From assembly GCA_030536555.1 (NCBI GenBank), contig JAUNPU010000006.1:1-64000 (forward strand): a stretch of 64,000 bases of DNA, given 5' to 3'. The notes beneath the pieces were generated by a model. It did no database searches, was not told the origin of the DNA, and saw nothing but the letters and a program-made list of their open reading frames with translations. Numbering within the stretch: the stretch's first letter is position 1; each line of letters begins with the position of its first letter. Below are positions 8,509-18,156 of this stretch, piece after piece. The DNA comes from Eubacteriales bacterium (GTDB lineage Bacteria; Bacillota; Clostridia; Lachnospirales; Lachnospiraceae). The position numbers and the translations under genes are program-made.

Positions 8509-10452
8509 CTACAAAAGTTTGCCGACACGATTCACAATCATCTCCGTCGTCTTTTCAATGCCCACGGAGGAATCCAGAACAAGCTGATAGTTCTTCCCAT
8601 CCCCCCAGCGTTTGCCGGAAATATGATGATAGTAGGCGCCTCTGGCCTTATCGGAACGATTGATATTTCGCTTTGCCGCTGCCGGAGTGTCGCCGTATCG
8701 TTCCATGACCTGCTTCATGCGGTATTCCTTCGGTGCATGGATGAACACACGAATCACATTGTCGTAGTCCCGCAGCACATAGTCGGCAGCTCTGCCGACG
8801 ATCACGCAGCTGCCGTGGTCCGCAATCTTTTGAATGATTTTCCGCTGTGCGTCAATGGCATGATGCACTGCGCCGGTGCTGAGGTATAAATCACGAAGCA
8901 CATCTGGCGAATTCTTGTGGATATCAGAAATAAACTCCGCATCAAGCCCACTTTCGTGGGCCGCCAAAGCAATCATTTCCTTGTAGTAGAACGGAATATG
9001 AAGCTGCTGTGCTACCAGCTTTCCAATCTGCTTGCCGGCGGAACCGTGCTGTCTCGCTATGGTAATGATGACCCCCGGTCTGGATGGCTGCAGGGCGGGA
9101 ACAGAACCGGAAACAGGAAGCTCCGGCTTCCGGCTCTTCACATAGTCTGCCTCCAGAAACTGACAGTAGAACACAAATCCCACAATGCTTGTGATAATCT
9201 CCGTAACCGGGAAGGTCAGCCAGAACCAGTTAATCCCCCATCGGGAAAATGCATATCCCAGCGGCACAAACAGGACCATGGTGCGAAGCACCGTCAGCGC
9301 TGAACTTTTCAGGCTATGCCCCACCGCCTGAAAGAACACCGGAAAGGTCAGCGAAGTGACCAGCGGCAGGAAGCTGACCGCAATGATGCGAAACCCGACA
9401 CGCCCGATTGCAATGACCTGTGCATCCGAAGAGAACACGCGCAGCAGCGCTTCCGGGACGGACACAAAGCACAGGGTTCCCAGTGCCATAAACCCAAGTC
9501 CGCAGCCAATCGATGTTGCCAGCGTCTTTTTGCAGCGGTCAATATTTCTGGCCGCATAGTTAAAGCTGATCACAGGCACGATACAGGTCTGCATGGCATT
9601 CAGCGGAATAAAGAAAAACGTCTGCCACTTATAGTAAAGTCCCAGCACCGTGACGGCCTGATCCGAAAACCCTGCAAGAATCAGGTTCAACCCCAGTATG
9701 TAAAAGGTGTACGCCGACTGCATCAGGATATTGGGCATTCCCAGCCGGAAGATTCTTGCAATATAGCGGGGATATACCTCTTTTGCCGGAGAGGGATGAA
9801 ATCCTTTCTTCCGGACAATCAGCGCCGCAACCATCTGTCCCGCAACCGTGGCAACCGCAGCACCGGCAATCCCCATCCGCGGCAGCCCAAACATACCGAA
9901 GATTAACAGCGGGTCAATCACGATATTGGTCGCAGCTCCTGCAATCTGCGCCGCCATAGGCGTCTTCATATCGCCGCCTGCCTGCAAAATCTTCGTCCAG
10001 ATGCTCTCCAAAAACAGACCAAAGCTGAACACGCAGACGATTCTGCCGTATACGATGACATCCCGGACCACGGCTTCGGATTCCGTGGACATTCTCGCAT
10101 AGGCAGGCATGATCAGCCATGAAATCAGGGCAAACAGAAACCACAGCAGAACCGCAAGCGGCATTCCGACACCGGCATATTCATCGGCTTCTTTCTCCTG
10201 ACCTTCCCCCAGCTTCGCCGCAATGACCGTGTTGATTCCCACGCCGGTTCCCACCGCAAGGGCGATCATCAACAGCTGCAGCGGATAAATAATGGACAGT
10301 GCCGTCAATCCGCTGTCGGAAAATCTGCTGATGAACAGACTGTCGATAATGTTATAGAGCGCCTGAATCAGCTGTGCCAGCATCACAGGCGGCGCCAGCT
10401 TCAGAAGGATTCTGCTGATTTTTTCTTTTTTGTATAATTCGATTGTATCCAT
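8509..10452 (-). CDS. MATE-family exporter fused to a cytidylate-kinase-like domain
   Basis: 647 residues. Residues 1-435 are a complete MATE transporter with about twelve membrane helices and the family signatures near FISRFSDSGLTALS and GINTVIAAKLGEG. A short proline-rich linker (436-460) leads into a soluble cytidylate-kinase-like domain (461-647) that begins VIITIARQHGSAGKQIG, a nucleoside-kinase P-loop of the Cytidylate_kin2 type, with VGRAADYVL as a further family block. MATE proteins usually end near residue 450, so this is a real fusion and not a misread stop: the frame is open throughout. The MarR gene lies 6 bases upstream and probably controls it. Export of a toxic cation or drug is inferred from the family; why a kinase domain is attached is unknown. 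Confidence 0.85.
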   Translation of the reverse strand: MDTIELYKKEKISRILLKLAPPVMLAQLIQALYNIIDSLFISRFSDSGLTALSIIYPLQLLMIALAVGTGVGINTVIAAKLGEGQEKEADEYAGVGMPLAVLLWFLFALISWLIMPAYARMSTESEAVVRDVIVYGRIVCVFSFGLFLESIWTKILQAGGDMKTPMAAQIAGAATNIVIDPLLIFGMFGLPRMGIAGAAVATVAGQMVAALIVRKKGFHPSPAKEVYPRYIARIFRLGMPNILMQSAYTFYILGLNLILAGFSDQAVTVLGLYYKWQTFFFIPLNAMQTCIVPVISFNYAARNIDRCKKTLATSIGCGLGFMALGTLCFVSVPEALLRVFSSDAQVIAIGRVGFRIIAVSFLPLVTSLTFPVFFQAVGHSLKSSALTVLRTMVLFVPLGYAFSRWGINWFWLTFPVTEIITSIVGFVFYCQFLEADYVKSRKPELPVSGSVPALQPSRPGVIITIARQHGSAGKQIGKLVAQQLHIPFYYKEMIALAAHESGLDAEFISDIHKNSPDVLRDLYLSTGAVHHAIDAQRKIIQKIADHGSCVIVGRAADYVLRDYDNVIRVFIHAPKEYRMKQVMERYGDTPAAAKRNINRSDKARGAYYHHISGKRWGDGKNYQLVLDSSVGIEKTTEMIVNRVGKLL

Positions 10453-10458
10453 ATGTCA

Positions 10459-10902
10459 TCACTTCGTTTCATCCATAGTTTTGTATAGAGCCTTGTTGTA
10501 TTCCAGCAAAAGGTGTGTCAGGGCAGCCAGCTTTTCACTGCCGAACTGTGCTAAAGCACCGGATTCCATCGTATCCAGCGAAGCCAGTAACGGTGTCACA
10601 TATTCTTCTCCCTCTTCTGAAAGCACAAAGACCTTTTCTCGCCCGATTGAGTGTTCGCGGCTATATACCAGCACTCCTTTTTCTCGCAATCCGGTTATGA
10701 CGTTATTGATCGTCTGGCGAGGAATCAGATAACTGTCACATATTTGTTTTTGCGTGCAAAATCCAAATTCCCGAATCGTATATAGCACAAGCATTTCGTG
10801 ATAACTGATCCCATGCTCAGCAGACCATGTAGAATAAATACCACGGACCTGGACAATTGCCCTGTTAATATCATTGATAAGGTTTAGTGATTCCTTTTTC
10901 AT
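10459..10902 (-). CDS. MarR-family transcriptional regulator
   Basis: 147 residues with the MarR winged-helix fold: HEMLVLYTIREFG, the recognition part SYLIPRQTINNVITGLREKGVL (read with the wing around EHSIGREKVFVLS) and flanking dimerisation helices. The ATG at 10902 is preferred because AGGAGG lies 8 bases upstream. It lies directly before the MATE-kinase fusion gene and the two are probably cotranscribed. MarR proteins usually repress their own operon and are released by small aromatic compounds; the inverted repeat just upstream fits an operator. Confidence 0.87.
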   Translation of the reverse strand: MKKESLNLINDINRAIVQVRGIYSTWSAEHGISYHEMLVLYTIREFGFCTQKQICDSYLIPRQTINNVITGLREKGVLVYSREHSIGREKVFVLSEEGEEYVTPLLASLDTMESGALAQFGSEKLAALTHLLLEYNKALYKTMDETK

Positions 10903-10921
10903 GAACAATGCCTCCTGTATA

Positions 10922-10937
10922 AATCCCAAATGGGATT
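10922..10937. promoter_or_regulatory. Inverted repeat, likely MarR operator
   Basis: AATCCC-AAAT-GGGATT lies about 20 bases before the MarR start, between the likely promoter and the ribosome site. The 6-base arms are perfect. Position and symmetry suit binding by the MarR dimer; this is inference. Confidence 0.5.
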
Positions 10938-11008
10938 ATACTGCAAAATTATTTTGCTTTCAATAGATTTTTGTATCGAAAAGAAACATATCTTCTTTTT
11001 CTCCCATG

Positions 11009-11707
11009 TTATACTTCATCATCCATGATTCCCTTAATAATTTTTCCAACATTACAGGTTAGATTCCCCAGGGCATCTTCTACATTTTGGTTCAGATTTT
11101 CTTCCTGAACAATTGCAGTTTTTACATTTACCGCCAGTTCTCCGATGGTTGGGTTCTCTTTCGGATTCATACCACTCTTTTCTGTAAAAAGTATAGCCAT
11201 AAATCTTCGTTTACCAATCTTCTTATTCTCCAGAATTGCGCTGCTATTCGGTAATATAATTTCTTCGTAAGAGTCTTCATAATGCAGTAATAAAAACAAT
11301 TCGAAACTCGGATTGGTAACAGCTAAAATATTATTTTTCTGTCCTAATTCAAGAATTTCTTTAAATTTATCAGCTTTATTTTTATAAATATCAGCGTCAA
11401 AAACAACAACCATCTTATCATGTTCACAATCAAATTCATTCGCAGCAATTTGCTTTTGTTCCTCGGCAAATTCGATTAAAGCTTTTGGATTCGATAAACT
11501 TTCATCTTCTCCTGTTTTCTCCATCAATCTGATATCAATCATCGGATGAATTCCCAGCTGCTTTCTCATATCAATAAGTTTCCGAAAATACCAGACCTCT
11601 GTGTTTAATCCTTCACAAATAAAAAAATACTTTCTGAAAGGTTCTCTCTGATCTTCCGCATCAGACGATCGTTTATTCCAATCAGTATATGTACGGACAG
11701 GGGACAT
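11009..11707 (-). CDS. RloB-like protein, partner of the RloA-type ATPase
   Basis: 232 residues. Features of the RloB family: an early FFICEGLNTEVWYF block with a conserved glutamate, and a central KMVVVFDADIYKNK segment with two aspartates, resembling the acidic residues of TOPRIM-like nucleases. It follows the ATPase gene with a gap of two bases, so the two form an operon. RloA/RloB pairs were first noted inside type I restriction loci, and related ATPase plus RloB-domain pairs are reported as abortive-infection (AbiL-type) phage defence. The gene is clearly more AT-rich than the neighbouring trp genes, which suggests acquisition by transfer. Activity and target are inferred. Confidence 0.72.
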   Translation of the reverse strand: MSPVRTYTDWNKRSSDAEDQREPFRKYFFICEGLNTEVWYFRKLIDMRKQLGIHPMIDIRLMEKTGEDESLSNPKALIEFAEEQKQIAANEFDCEHDKMVVVFDADIYKNKADKFKEILELGQKNNILAVTNPSFELFLLLHYEDSYEEIILPNSSAILENKKIGKRRFMAILFTEKSGMNPKENPTIGELAVNVKTAIVQEENLNQNVEDALGNLTCNVGKIIKGIMDDEV

Positions 11708-11709
11708 CG

Positions 11710-13068
11710 TTATACCCCCTTCCCGAACTCAAATCTTCTAAATACCGGTATCGCTCCATACCTTCCTTCCAGATATGCCTTACTTAGTTTCTTATCATAG
11801 CGTTCCTTAAAACGATCCAGTGAATAAATCTTACTATTATTCTCTTCATCTCTTTCAATAAACCAGATTTCATCTCTGCGGAATAGTTCCTGATCCATAA
11901 TAGAGGATTCATGTGTCGTAAAAATCAACTGAATCTTATGATTCTTATGCCTTTCGCTAAACAGCTCAAGAAAATGTTCCGTAAGCTTCGGATGAAGACT
12001 TCTTTCCAGCTCATCAACAACATATACCATGTCATCATCTTTCATGAGCAACATATCCATCAAGTCAAACAGCCTTCTTGTTCCATCCGATTCTTCTTCA
12101 AAATCGAAGTCATACATGGACTTTCCATGCCGCAGTTTTATTGTTGTAACCTTTGGTTCTTCATTTCCATTAAATTCAATATTAAAAAAACTTGTATCAG
12201 ATCTGCCGGACATGCGGAAAGATTTCGTGCCCGTCTCCGATAGACTTTTTCTTACTTTCTCCATAACATCATCCAGGATAGGCTTAGGCAACATCTTCGA
12301 CAAATCATTTAAATCAATTTCTTCAATACGAACATTCGATACCCCCGTATCAAATGTAGAAATCAGATCATTAATCAACGCCAATGAATCATTTTCATAA
12401 TAATATTTGAAATCTGTCACGCGGGAATCCGGCGTAATAATCACAATATGATTCTTCAGCCAATTATAAACCTTCTTAAACACCTGAAGATTAGAATCCT
12501 CTGCAATATTTTTCCCGCGATTCATTTCCGTCAAAAACAATTCTGCAATATTCTTCTCAAAATCGGATGCATATATTTCAAATCGATTGTGTTCCTCTTT
12601 CGAAAGTGCAACCGAAGCATCAAGCTCAGGTTTTGACAATTCCTCTCTTTCAAAAATACATCTGGCACCTCCATTCTGATACAACTCATAAAGCCATTCA
12701 CCGGTCATCCAGCGATCAGCAAGAATTGCAGAAAAACCATATGCATAAAACTTTCCATCAATTTCCATTTGTATTTCAAACGTACTGTTTTTCTTTTCAT
12801 TCTCTTTACTATTACGACAAAAGCACCTGGTTCCCCATAATGGTAACCCGCCTTCCAGCGTCGATTTAAAGAATCGGGCAAAATCAACCAGGTTACTTTT
12901 GCCGGATGCATTCGCACCATAAATGACAGCATGCTTTAACAGTCTTGTATTGCTGCCAACCTGTACACGATGGTCAAGTTTTGCCCGTATTTTTGACGAT
13001 GAAACCATCGTCAGTTCTGTTTGCTTATCAAATGATTTAAAATTTTCAACAACCATTTTTGTCAGCAT
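11710..13068 (-). CDS. RloA-like AAA ATPase (ABC/SMC-type, defence-associated)
   Basis: 452 residues. The N-terminus reads as an SMC/ABC-type ATPase, with Walker A GANASGKSN near residue 60, the long insert typical of this AAA_21 group, Walker B MVYVVDELERSLHP near 365 and a following TTHESS switch histidine. The ATG at 13068 is preferred, with GGAG 10 bases upstream and a strong promoter about 35-60 bases further out. It is cotranscribed with the RloB-like gene. By analogy with OLD-, Abi- and Rlo-type pairs, ATP hydrolysis would gate the partner nuclease when phage is sensed. This is inferred; no other defence genes adjoin it. Confidence 0.78.
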   Translation of the reverse strand: MLTKMVVENFKSFDKQTELTMVSSSKIRAKLDHRVQVGSNTRLLKHAVIYGANASGKSNLVDFARFFKSTLEGGLPLWGTRCFCRNSKENEKKNSTFEIQMEIDGKFYAYGFSAILADRWMTGEWLYELYQNGGARCIFEREELSKPELDASVALSKEEHNRFEIYASDFEKNIAELFLTEMNRGKNIAEDSNLQVFKKVYNWLKNHIVIITPDSRVTDFKYYYENDSLALINDLISTFDTGVSNVRIEEIDLNDLSKMLPKPILDDVMEKVRKSLSETGTKSFRMSGRSDTSFFNIEFNGNEEPKVTTIKLRHGKSMYDFDFEEESDGTRRLFDLMDMLLMKDDDMVYVVDELERSLHPKLTEHFLELFSERHKNHKIQLIFTTHESSIMDQELFRRDEIWFIERDEENNSKIYSLDRFKERYDKKLSKAYLEGRYGAIPVFRRFEFGKGV

Positions 13069-13102
13069 AAGCGCCACACTCCTTTCGCTGATAGATATTA
13101 GT

Positions 13103-13131
13103 ATTATACCCATCTGTCACAAATTAGTCAA
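13103..13131 (-). promoter_or_regulatory. Promoter of the RloA/RloB pair
   Basis: TTGACT (13131-13126), 17-base spacer, TATAAT (13108-13103) on the minus strand. A near-consensus sigma-A promoter, suggesting steady expression of the pair. Confidence 0.75.
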
Positions 13132-13198
13132 TTGGAGGTGTTTTATTTTACGATATTTTCTCTAAATATATGTTTTTTATAATATATTTTTATATCAA

Positions 13199-13987
13199 TC
13201 ATGTTATTTGGAGATTTTTTCTCATAGAACTCTTCATCGCTTTCACATATTCCCCCACATATCCCGGCGCATCCTTCCCGTACTGTTCCAGCAGCTTTAC
13301 GATCGCCGAGCCCACGATTGCCCCGTCGGAAATATCCGCCATCTTCCTGGCCTGCTCCGGTGTGGAGATTCCAAAACCGATGGCGCAGGGAATATCCGAG
13401 TTTTCACGAATCACGCTCACAATACCTGCAAGATCCGTTGTGATCTCGCTTCGCATCCCGGTTACGCCGAGGCTTGACACCAGATAGAGAAAGCCCTCTG
13501 CCTGCTTCGCAATCATGGCAATGCGATGTTCCGAGGTTGGTGCAATGAGGGAAATCAGGTCTACCCCGTACTGTCTGCAAACCGGTTGAAATTCCTCTTT
13601 TTCCTCAAAGGGCAGATCAGGCAGAATAAGTCCGTCTATTTCGATCTCACGACAGGTAGAAATGAACCTTTCCGCGCCATAGGAGAACACCACGTTGGCA
13701 TAGGTCATAAACACCATAGGCACTTTCACATCACGGCGAAGCTCTTTCACAAATGCAAAAATTTTGTCTGTCGTGACACCCCCGTTCAGCGCTCTTACGT
13801 TTGCTCCCTGAATAACAGGCCCTTCTGCGGTCGGGTCGGAAAACGGGATGCCAAGTTCGATAAGGTCGGCGCCGTTTTGGACCGCAGCGCGGACAACGGC
13901 TGCCGTCGTCTCCAGATCCGGGTCGCCGCAGGTGACAAAGGCAATGAATGCCTTACCGTTTTCAAATGCCTGTTTGATGTTACTCAT
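13199..13987 (-). CDS. trpA: Tryptophan synthase alpha chain
   Basis: 262 residues, normal for TrpA. It cleaves indole-3-glycerol phosphate to indole and glyceraldehyde 3-phosphate and passes indole to TrpB. Visible signatures are [16 protein letters not shown] (the catalytic-loop region), the catalytic glutamate near [17 protein letters not shown], and the phosphate-binding GFGISTPEQ. The start at 13987 overlaps the end of trpB by 8 bases, so translation is coupled. It is the last gene of the operon; no strong terminator hairpin was seen after it. Confidence 0.96.
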   Translation of the reverse strand: MSNIKQAFENGKAFIAFVTCGDPDLETTAAVVRAAVQNGADLIELGIPFSDPTAEGPVIQGANVRALNGGVTTDKIFAFVKELRRDVKVPMVFMTYANVVFSYGAERFISTCREIEIDGLILPDLPFEEKEEFQPVCRQYGVDLISLIAPTSEHRIAMIAKQAEGFLYLVSSLGVTGMRSEITTDLAGIVSVIRENSDIPCAIGFGISTPEQARKMADISDGAIVGSAIVKLLEQYGKDAPGYVGEYVKAMKSSMRKNLQIT

Positions 13988-15170
13988 AGAGATCCTCCCC
14001 TCTGTAGCGGGCAATGGCTGCACAGTCCTTGTCGCCTCTGCCGGATATGGTAATGACCATGATCTGATCCGGATCCATGGTCGGTGCAAGTTTCATTGCA
14101 TGGGCAACGGCGTGTGCGGATTCGATTGCCGGAATGATGCCTTCCGTTTTTGCCAGATATTCAAACGCAGTTACCGCTTCCTCATCGGTAACCGGCACAT
14201 ATTCTGCTCTGCCGATATCGTGAAGATGCGCGTGTTCGGGGCCGATCCCCGGATAGTCAAGTCCTGCGGAGATGGAATAAACGGGAGCAATCTGACCGTA
14301 TTGATCCTGGCAGAAATAGGATTTCATGCCGTGGAAGATGCCGACTTTTCCGGTAGCAATGGTTGCCGCCGTTTCAAAGGTATCAACGCCTCTTCCTGCA
14401 GCTTCGCAGCCGATCAGGCGAACCCCCTCATCACCGATGAAGTGGTAGAAGCTGCCGATGGCATTGGAGCCGCCGCCCACACAGGCAAGGACCGCATCGG
14501 GCAGTCTGCCTTCTTTCTGAAGCAGCTGTTCTCTGATCTCTTTGGAAATGACTGCCTGAAAATCCCGCACAATGGTCGGGAACGGATGAGGCCCCATCAC
14601 CGAGCCGAGGCAATAGTGGGTATCGCTGATCCGGGAAGTCCATTCACGCATTGCCTCGGATACCGCATCCTTGAGGGTCGCCGTACCCGATTTTACAGGG
14701 ACAACTTCCGCACCGAGCAGACGCATCCGGTAGACATTGAGTGCCTGACGGATGGTGTCCTCCTCCCCCATGAAGACAACACATTCCATCCCCATCAGTG
14801 CGGCGGCCGTGGCCGTGGCCACGCCGTGCTGACCGGCTCCTGTCTCGGCGATCAGTCTTGTTTTCCCCATCTTTTTGGCAAGCAGCGCCTGACCAAGCAC
14901 ATTGTTGATCTTATGGGCACCTGTGTGGTTAAGGTCCTCACGCTTGAGGTAGATTTTCGCTCCGCCAAGGTCCTTTGTCATCTTTTCAGCATAGTACAGC
15001 CGTGAAGGTCTTCCTGCGTATTCGTTAAAAAGCTCCGTAAGCTCACGGTTAAATTCCGGGTCATTTTTATAATGGTTATACGCTTCTTCCAGCTCCATGA
15101 CGGCGTTCATCAGTGTTTCGGGTATATATTGTCCGCCGTGAATGCCGAAGCGTCCGTTTGGATTGGTCAT
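13980..15170 (-). CDS. trpB: Tryptophan synthase beta chain
   Basis: 396 residues, the length of the standard TrpB1 form. It condenses indole with serine using pyridoxal phosphate. The cofactor lysine lies in HTGAHKINN and the phosphate-binding glycine loop in GGGSNAIG; the [14 protein letters not shown] start is typical. The ATG at 15170 overlaps the trpF stop as ATGA. Confidence 0.97.
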   Translation of the reverse strand: MTNPNGRFGIHGGQYIPETLMNAVMELEEAYNHYKNDPEFNRELTELFNEYAGRPSRLYYAEKMTKDLGGAKIYLKREDLNHTGAHKINNVLGQALLAKKMGKTRLIAETGAGQHGVATATAAALMGMECVVFMGEEDTIRQALNVYRMRLLGAEVVPVKSGTATLKDAVSEAMREWTSRISDTHYCLGSVMGPHPFPTIVRDFQAVISKEIREQLLQKEGRLPDAVLACVGGGSNAIGSFYHFIGDEGVRLIGCEAAGRGVDTFETAATIATGKVGIFHGMKSYFCQDQYGQIAPVYSISAGLDYPGIGPEHAHLHDIGRAEYVPVTDEEAVTAFEYLAKTEGIIPAIESAHAVAHAMKLAPTMDPDQIMVITISGRGDKDCAAIARYRGEDLYE

Positions 15171-15775
15171 ATTCTGTCTTCCTTTCTGACAGCGGCAACA
15201 AATGCCGCCATTTTTGTCTGGTCTTTGTATCCATCTGTTTCGATACCGGAGCTGACATCCACTGCATAAGGATGCAATGCTGCCACAGCAGTTCCTGCAC
15301 ATTCTGCCGACAGTCCTCCGGCAAGAAAATAAGGTCTGTCGATGTTCCGGATCAGGTTCCAGTCAAATACCGTACCCGTACCTGCGCCGGAATCCAGCAG
15401 AACGAAATCGGCTGTGCTTTTTTCCGCGTTTCCGGTATCATCTGCATGAAAAATCTGAAATGCTTGGATGATCGGCTGCTCTGTGAGCCTCCGAAGCTGT
15501 CTGATATAAGCCTCATCTTCCTCTCCATGCAGCTGCGCCATATCGATGATTCCGCTGTTCAAAAGCCCGGCAATGGTTTCCGGCTTTTCGTTTACAAACA
15601 CACCCACCGCTTTGATATCCGGTGACAGCAGCTGTTTTAGTCCGGATGCTGTTTCGGGTGAAACGTAACGCCTGCTTCCTTTTGCGAATACAAAGCCAAT
15701 GTATTCGGGTTTCAGCTCATTTGCAGCTTCTATATCGCAGGGACGAGATAATCCACAGAGCTTGATCTTCGTCAT
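15167..15775 (-). CDS. trpF: Phosphoribosylanthranilate isomerase
   Basis: 202 residues, a small TIM barrel. It isomerises N-(5-phosphoribosyl)anthranilate to the CdRP ketose. The KLCGL start holds the catalytic cysteine, [11 protein letters not shown] is the family block, and [11 protein letters not shown] and VDVSSGIET form the phosphate-binding end. It shares an ATGA overlap with trpC upstream and with trpB downstream. Confidence 0.95.
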   Translation of the reverse strand: MTKIKLCGLSRPCDIEAANELKPEYIGFVFAKGSRRYVSPETASGLKQLLSPDIKAVGVFVNEKPETIAGLLNSGIIDMAQLHGEEDEAYIRQLRRLTEQPIIQAFQIFHADDTGNAEKSTADFVLLDSGAGTGTVFDWNLIRNIDRPYFLAGGLSAECAGTAVAALHPYAVDVSSGIETDGYKDQTKMAAFVAAVRKEDRI

Positions 15776-16554
15776 AGGACACCTCGCAGCTGCGCAAGCC
15801 TTGCCTTTTTGTCCACCGCCCTCATCAGCGTCTCTCCGATCAGCACCGCATCTGTACCGATGGCACGAAGCTTTGCCACATCCTCTGCACTGGTCACTCC
15901 GCTTTCAGAGACGAACAGGACATCCCCGGGAATGAGGCTGCGAAGCTTTGCACTCCTGTCCGTATCTACGGAAAAGTCCCTGAGATTGCGATTGTTGACA
16001 CCGATGATCCGTGCACCGGCTCTGACTGCCATACTCACTTCCCGCTCATCATGGGCCTCAACCAGAGCGGACAGCCCCAGTTCATCACAAAGATGTAAGG
16101 ATTCCCGTATCTCTTCTTCTGTCAGGATGGAGCAGATCAGCAGAACCGCTGATGCGCCGAGTACCTTTGCTTCATAAATCATGTATTCGTCCACGGTAAA
16201 ATCCTTGCGCAGGCACGGAATCCCCACACTGCCTGCAATTTCTCTCAAGATTTCGTCAGACCCCAAAAACCACTTGGGTTCGGTCAGGATGGATATACAG
16301 TCTGCCCCCGCCGTTTCATACGCTCTGGCAATGTCCAGATACGGAAAGTCCGGTGCGATCAAGCCTTTGGACGGTGACGCCCTCTTGCATTCACAGATAA
16401 AGGAGATGCCAGGTTTTTGAAGGGCATGTTCAAAGGCAAAATCTCCTTTTGGCAGGGACAGCGCCTGCCGTTTCAGCTCCTGAAAGGATTGTTTCTTTTT
16501 TGCCTCATCCACACGCTCACGGGCGTGTGCGGCAATCTGGTCAAGTATCGTCAT
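15772..16554 (-). CDS. trpC: Indole-3-glycerol phosphate synthase
   Basis: 260 residues. Catalyses ring closure and decarboxylation of CdRP to indole-3-glycerol phosphate. The motifs [13 protein letters not shown] (catalytic lysine), [26 protein letters not shown] and VSESGV are all present. It overlaps trpD (upstream) and trpF (downstream) by four bases each. It is a single-function enzyme, not fused to TrpF as in enterobacteria. Confidence 0.96.
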   Translation of the reverse strand: MTILDQIAAHARERVDEAKKKQSFQELKRQALSLPKGDFAFEHALQKPGISFICECKRASPSKGLIAPDFPYLDIARAYETAGADCISILTEPKWFLGSDEILREIAGSVGIPCLRKDFTVDEYMIYEAKVLGASAVLLICSILTEEEIRESLHLCDELGLSALVEAHDEREVSMAVRAGARIIGVNNRNLRDFSVDTDRSAKLRSLIPGDVLFVSESGVTSAEDVAKLRAIGTDAVLIGETLMRAVDKKARLAQLRGVL

Positions 16555-17582
16555 CTTTCCACCTCCGGACGGTTGCTGACTTCAATCAGGTGGTTCAGCG
16601 TTTCAAGCGCTTTGCCGGAATCGATCAGCTTCGCAGCAAGGGCAATCCCGGTCTTCATGCTGTCCGCCTTTCCCCCGATGTAAAGAGCCGCACCGGCATT
16701 CATCAGAACCGCATTCCGCTTCTGACTCTTTTCCCCCTTCAGAATCGCCAGGGTAATTCCGGCATTTTCCTCGGGAGTGCCGCCTTTTAAGTCATCCTTT
16801 GTGCATCGTTCCAAGCCATAATCCTCCGGGGTAATCACAGAAGTTTTGAACCAGCCGTCACGAATCTCACAGACCGTAGTGGGTGCGCTCATGGAGATTT
16901 CATCCAGCTTATCCTGACCGTAGACCACCATCCCGCGCTTCACGCCCAGATTGATGAGTACCTGCGCCAGCGGTTCCACAAGATAATCATCATATACGCC
17001 GAGAAGCTGCATGGACGGTGTTCCGGGATTGGTCAGCGGGCCCAGAATATTGAACACGGTGCGGAACCCCAGTTCCTTTCGTATGGCTCCCACATATTTC
17101 ATGGAGGTGTGGTACTTCTGTGCGAAGAAGAAGCACATCCCCACTTCTTTCAAAAGCTCCCTGCATTTTTCAGGACTCTGCTGAATATTGACTCCAAGGG
17201 CTTCCAGACAATCTGCCGTCCCGCACTGGGAGGATGCGGCACGGTTTCCGTGCTTTGCGACCTTCATCCCCCCTGCCGCCACAACAAGGGCAGAGGTCGT
17301 GGAAATGTTGAAGCTGTGCGCATTGTCTCCGCCTGTGCCGACAATCTCAAACAGCTCCATGCCGGTATCGACTCTGGTTGCGTGTGCCCGCATCGCTGCG
17401 GCACAGCCGGATATTTCATCGGTTGTTTCCGCTCTGGCGCTTTTTGTGGAAAGTGCGGCGAGAAAAGCAGCGTTCTGTGTCGGTGTGGTCTCTCCACCCA
17501 TGATCTCGCTCATCACGGTATAAGCCTCATCGTAGGTGAGGTCTTCCTTGTTTACAATTTTTACAATCGCTTCTTTAATCAT
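16551..17582 (-). CDS. trpD: Anthranilate phosphoribosyltransferase
   Basis: 343 residues. It transfers the phosphoribosyl group from PRPP to anthranilate. The PRPP-binding motif [14 protein letters not shown] and KHGNRAASS are intact, as is the anthranilate-side block [15 protein letters not shown]. The ATG at 17582 is used because GGAG lies 9 bases upstream; it overlaps the end of trpG by 8 bases. Not fused to TrpG. Confidence 0.95.
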   Translation of the reverse strand: MIKEAIVKIVNKEDLTYDEAYTVMSEIMGGETTPTQNAAFLAALSTKSARAETTDEISGCAAAMRAHATRVDTGMELFEIVGTGGDNAHSFNISTTSALVVAAGGMKVAKHGNRAASSQCGTADCLEALGVNIQQSPEKCRELLKEVGMCFFFAQKYHTSMKYVGAIRKELGFRTVFNILGPLTNPGTPSMQLLGVYDDYLVEPLAQVLINLGVKRGMVVYGQDKLDEISMSAPTTVCEIRDGWFKTSVITPEDYGLERCTKDDLKGGTPEENAGITLAILKGEKSQKRNAVLMNAGAALYIGGKADSMKTGIALAAKLIDSGKALETLNHLIEVSNRPEVER

Positions 17583-18156
17583 GGTTCCTGTCTCCTTCAT
17601 TTACGAAATTTTCAAGCATCTGCCTGCCGGCTGGTGTCATAATGGATTCCGGGTGGAACTGCACCCCATAGATGGGATAATCCCTATGCCAGACCGCCAT
17701 TACCTCCCCATCTGTGGTGCGTGCGCTGATTCTTAATTCTTCGGGAATGGTGTCGGCATCTGCTGCAAGAGAGTGATATCTCGCAACAGGTGCGACTTCA
17801 GGGCAGTCTCGAAATAAAGGACAATCGCCATCAAATATCACATCCGATTGCTTGCCGTGCATCAGTTCTTTTGCATAGGTTACGGTTGCTCCAAATGCCG
17901 CACAGATTGCCTGATGCCCAAGGCAGACGCCCAATATCGGGATGTGGTGGATGCTCTTTACCACATCAACGATTATTCCTGCATCTTCAGGTCTTCCGGG
18001 GCCGGGTGAAAGAATGATGCGGTCAGGTTTTAATTCCCTGATTTCTTCCACCGTCATTTCATCATTGCGGATAACCTTGATGTCAGCATCCATCTCACCG
18101 ACAAGCTGAAACAGATTGTAGGAAAAGCTGTCGTAATTATCAATCAAAAAAATCAT
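17575..18156 (-). CDS. trpG: Anthranilate synthase glutaminase component
   Basis: 193 residues, a stand-alone class I glutamine amidotransferase that feeds ammonia to Trp[10 protein letters not shown] opens the domain; the nucleophile cysteine is in GVCLGHQAI and the histidine-glutamate pair in VQFHPESI. The same type of subunit can also serve PabB, but its position inside the trp operon, overlapping trpE by four bases, points to TrpG. Confidence 0.95.
   Translation of the reverse strand: MIFLIDNYDSFSYNLFQLVGEMDADIKVIRNDEMTVEEIRELKPDRIILSPGPGRPEDAGIIVDVVKSIHHIPILGVCLGHQAICAAFGATVTYAKELMHGKQSDVIFDGDCPLFRDCPEVAPVARYHSLAADADTIPEELRISARTTDGEVMAVWHRDYPIYGVQFHPESIMTPAGRQMLENFVNEGDRNHD

Noticed and set aside
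13848-15005. Open frame antisense to trpB and trpA
   Set aside because: The opposite strand encodes intact TrpB with all active-site motifs; the antisense product matches nothing.
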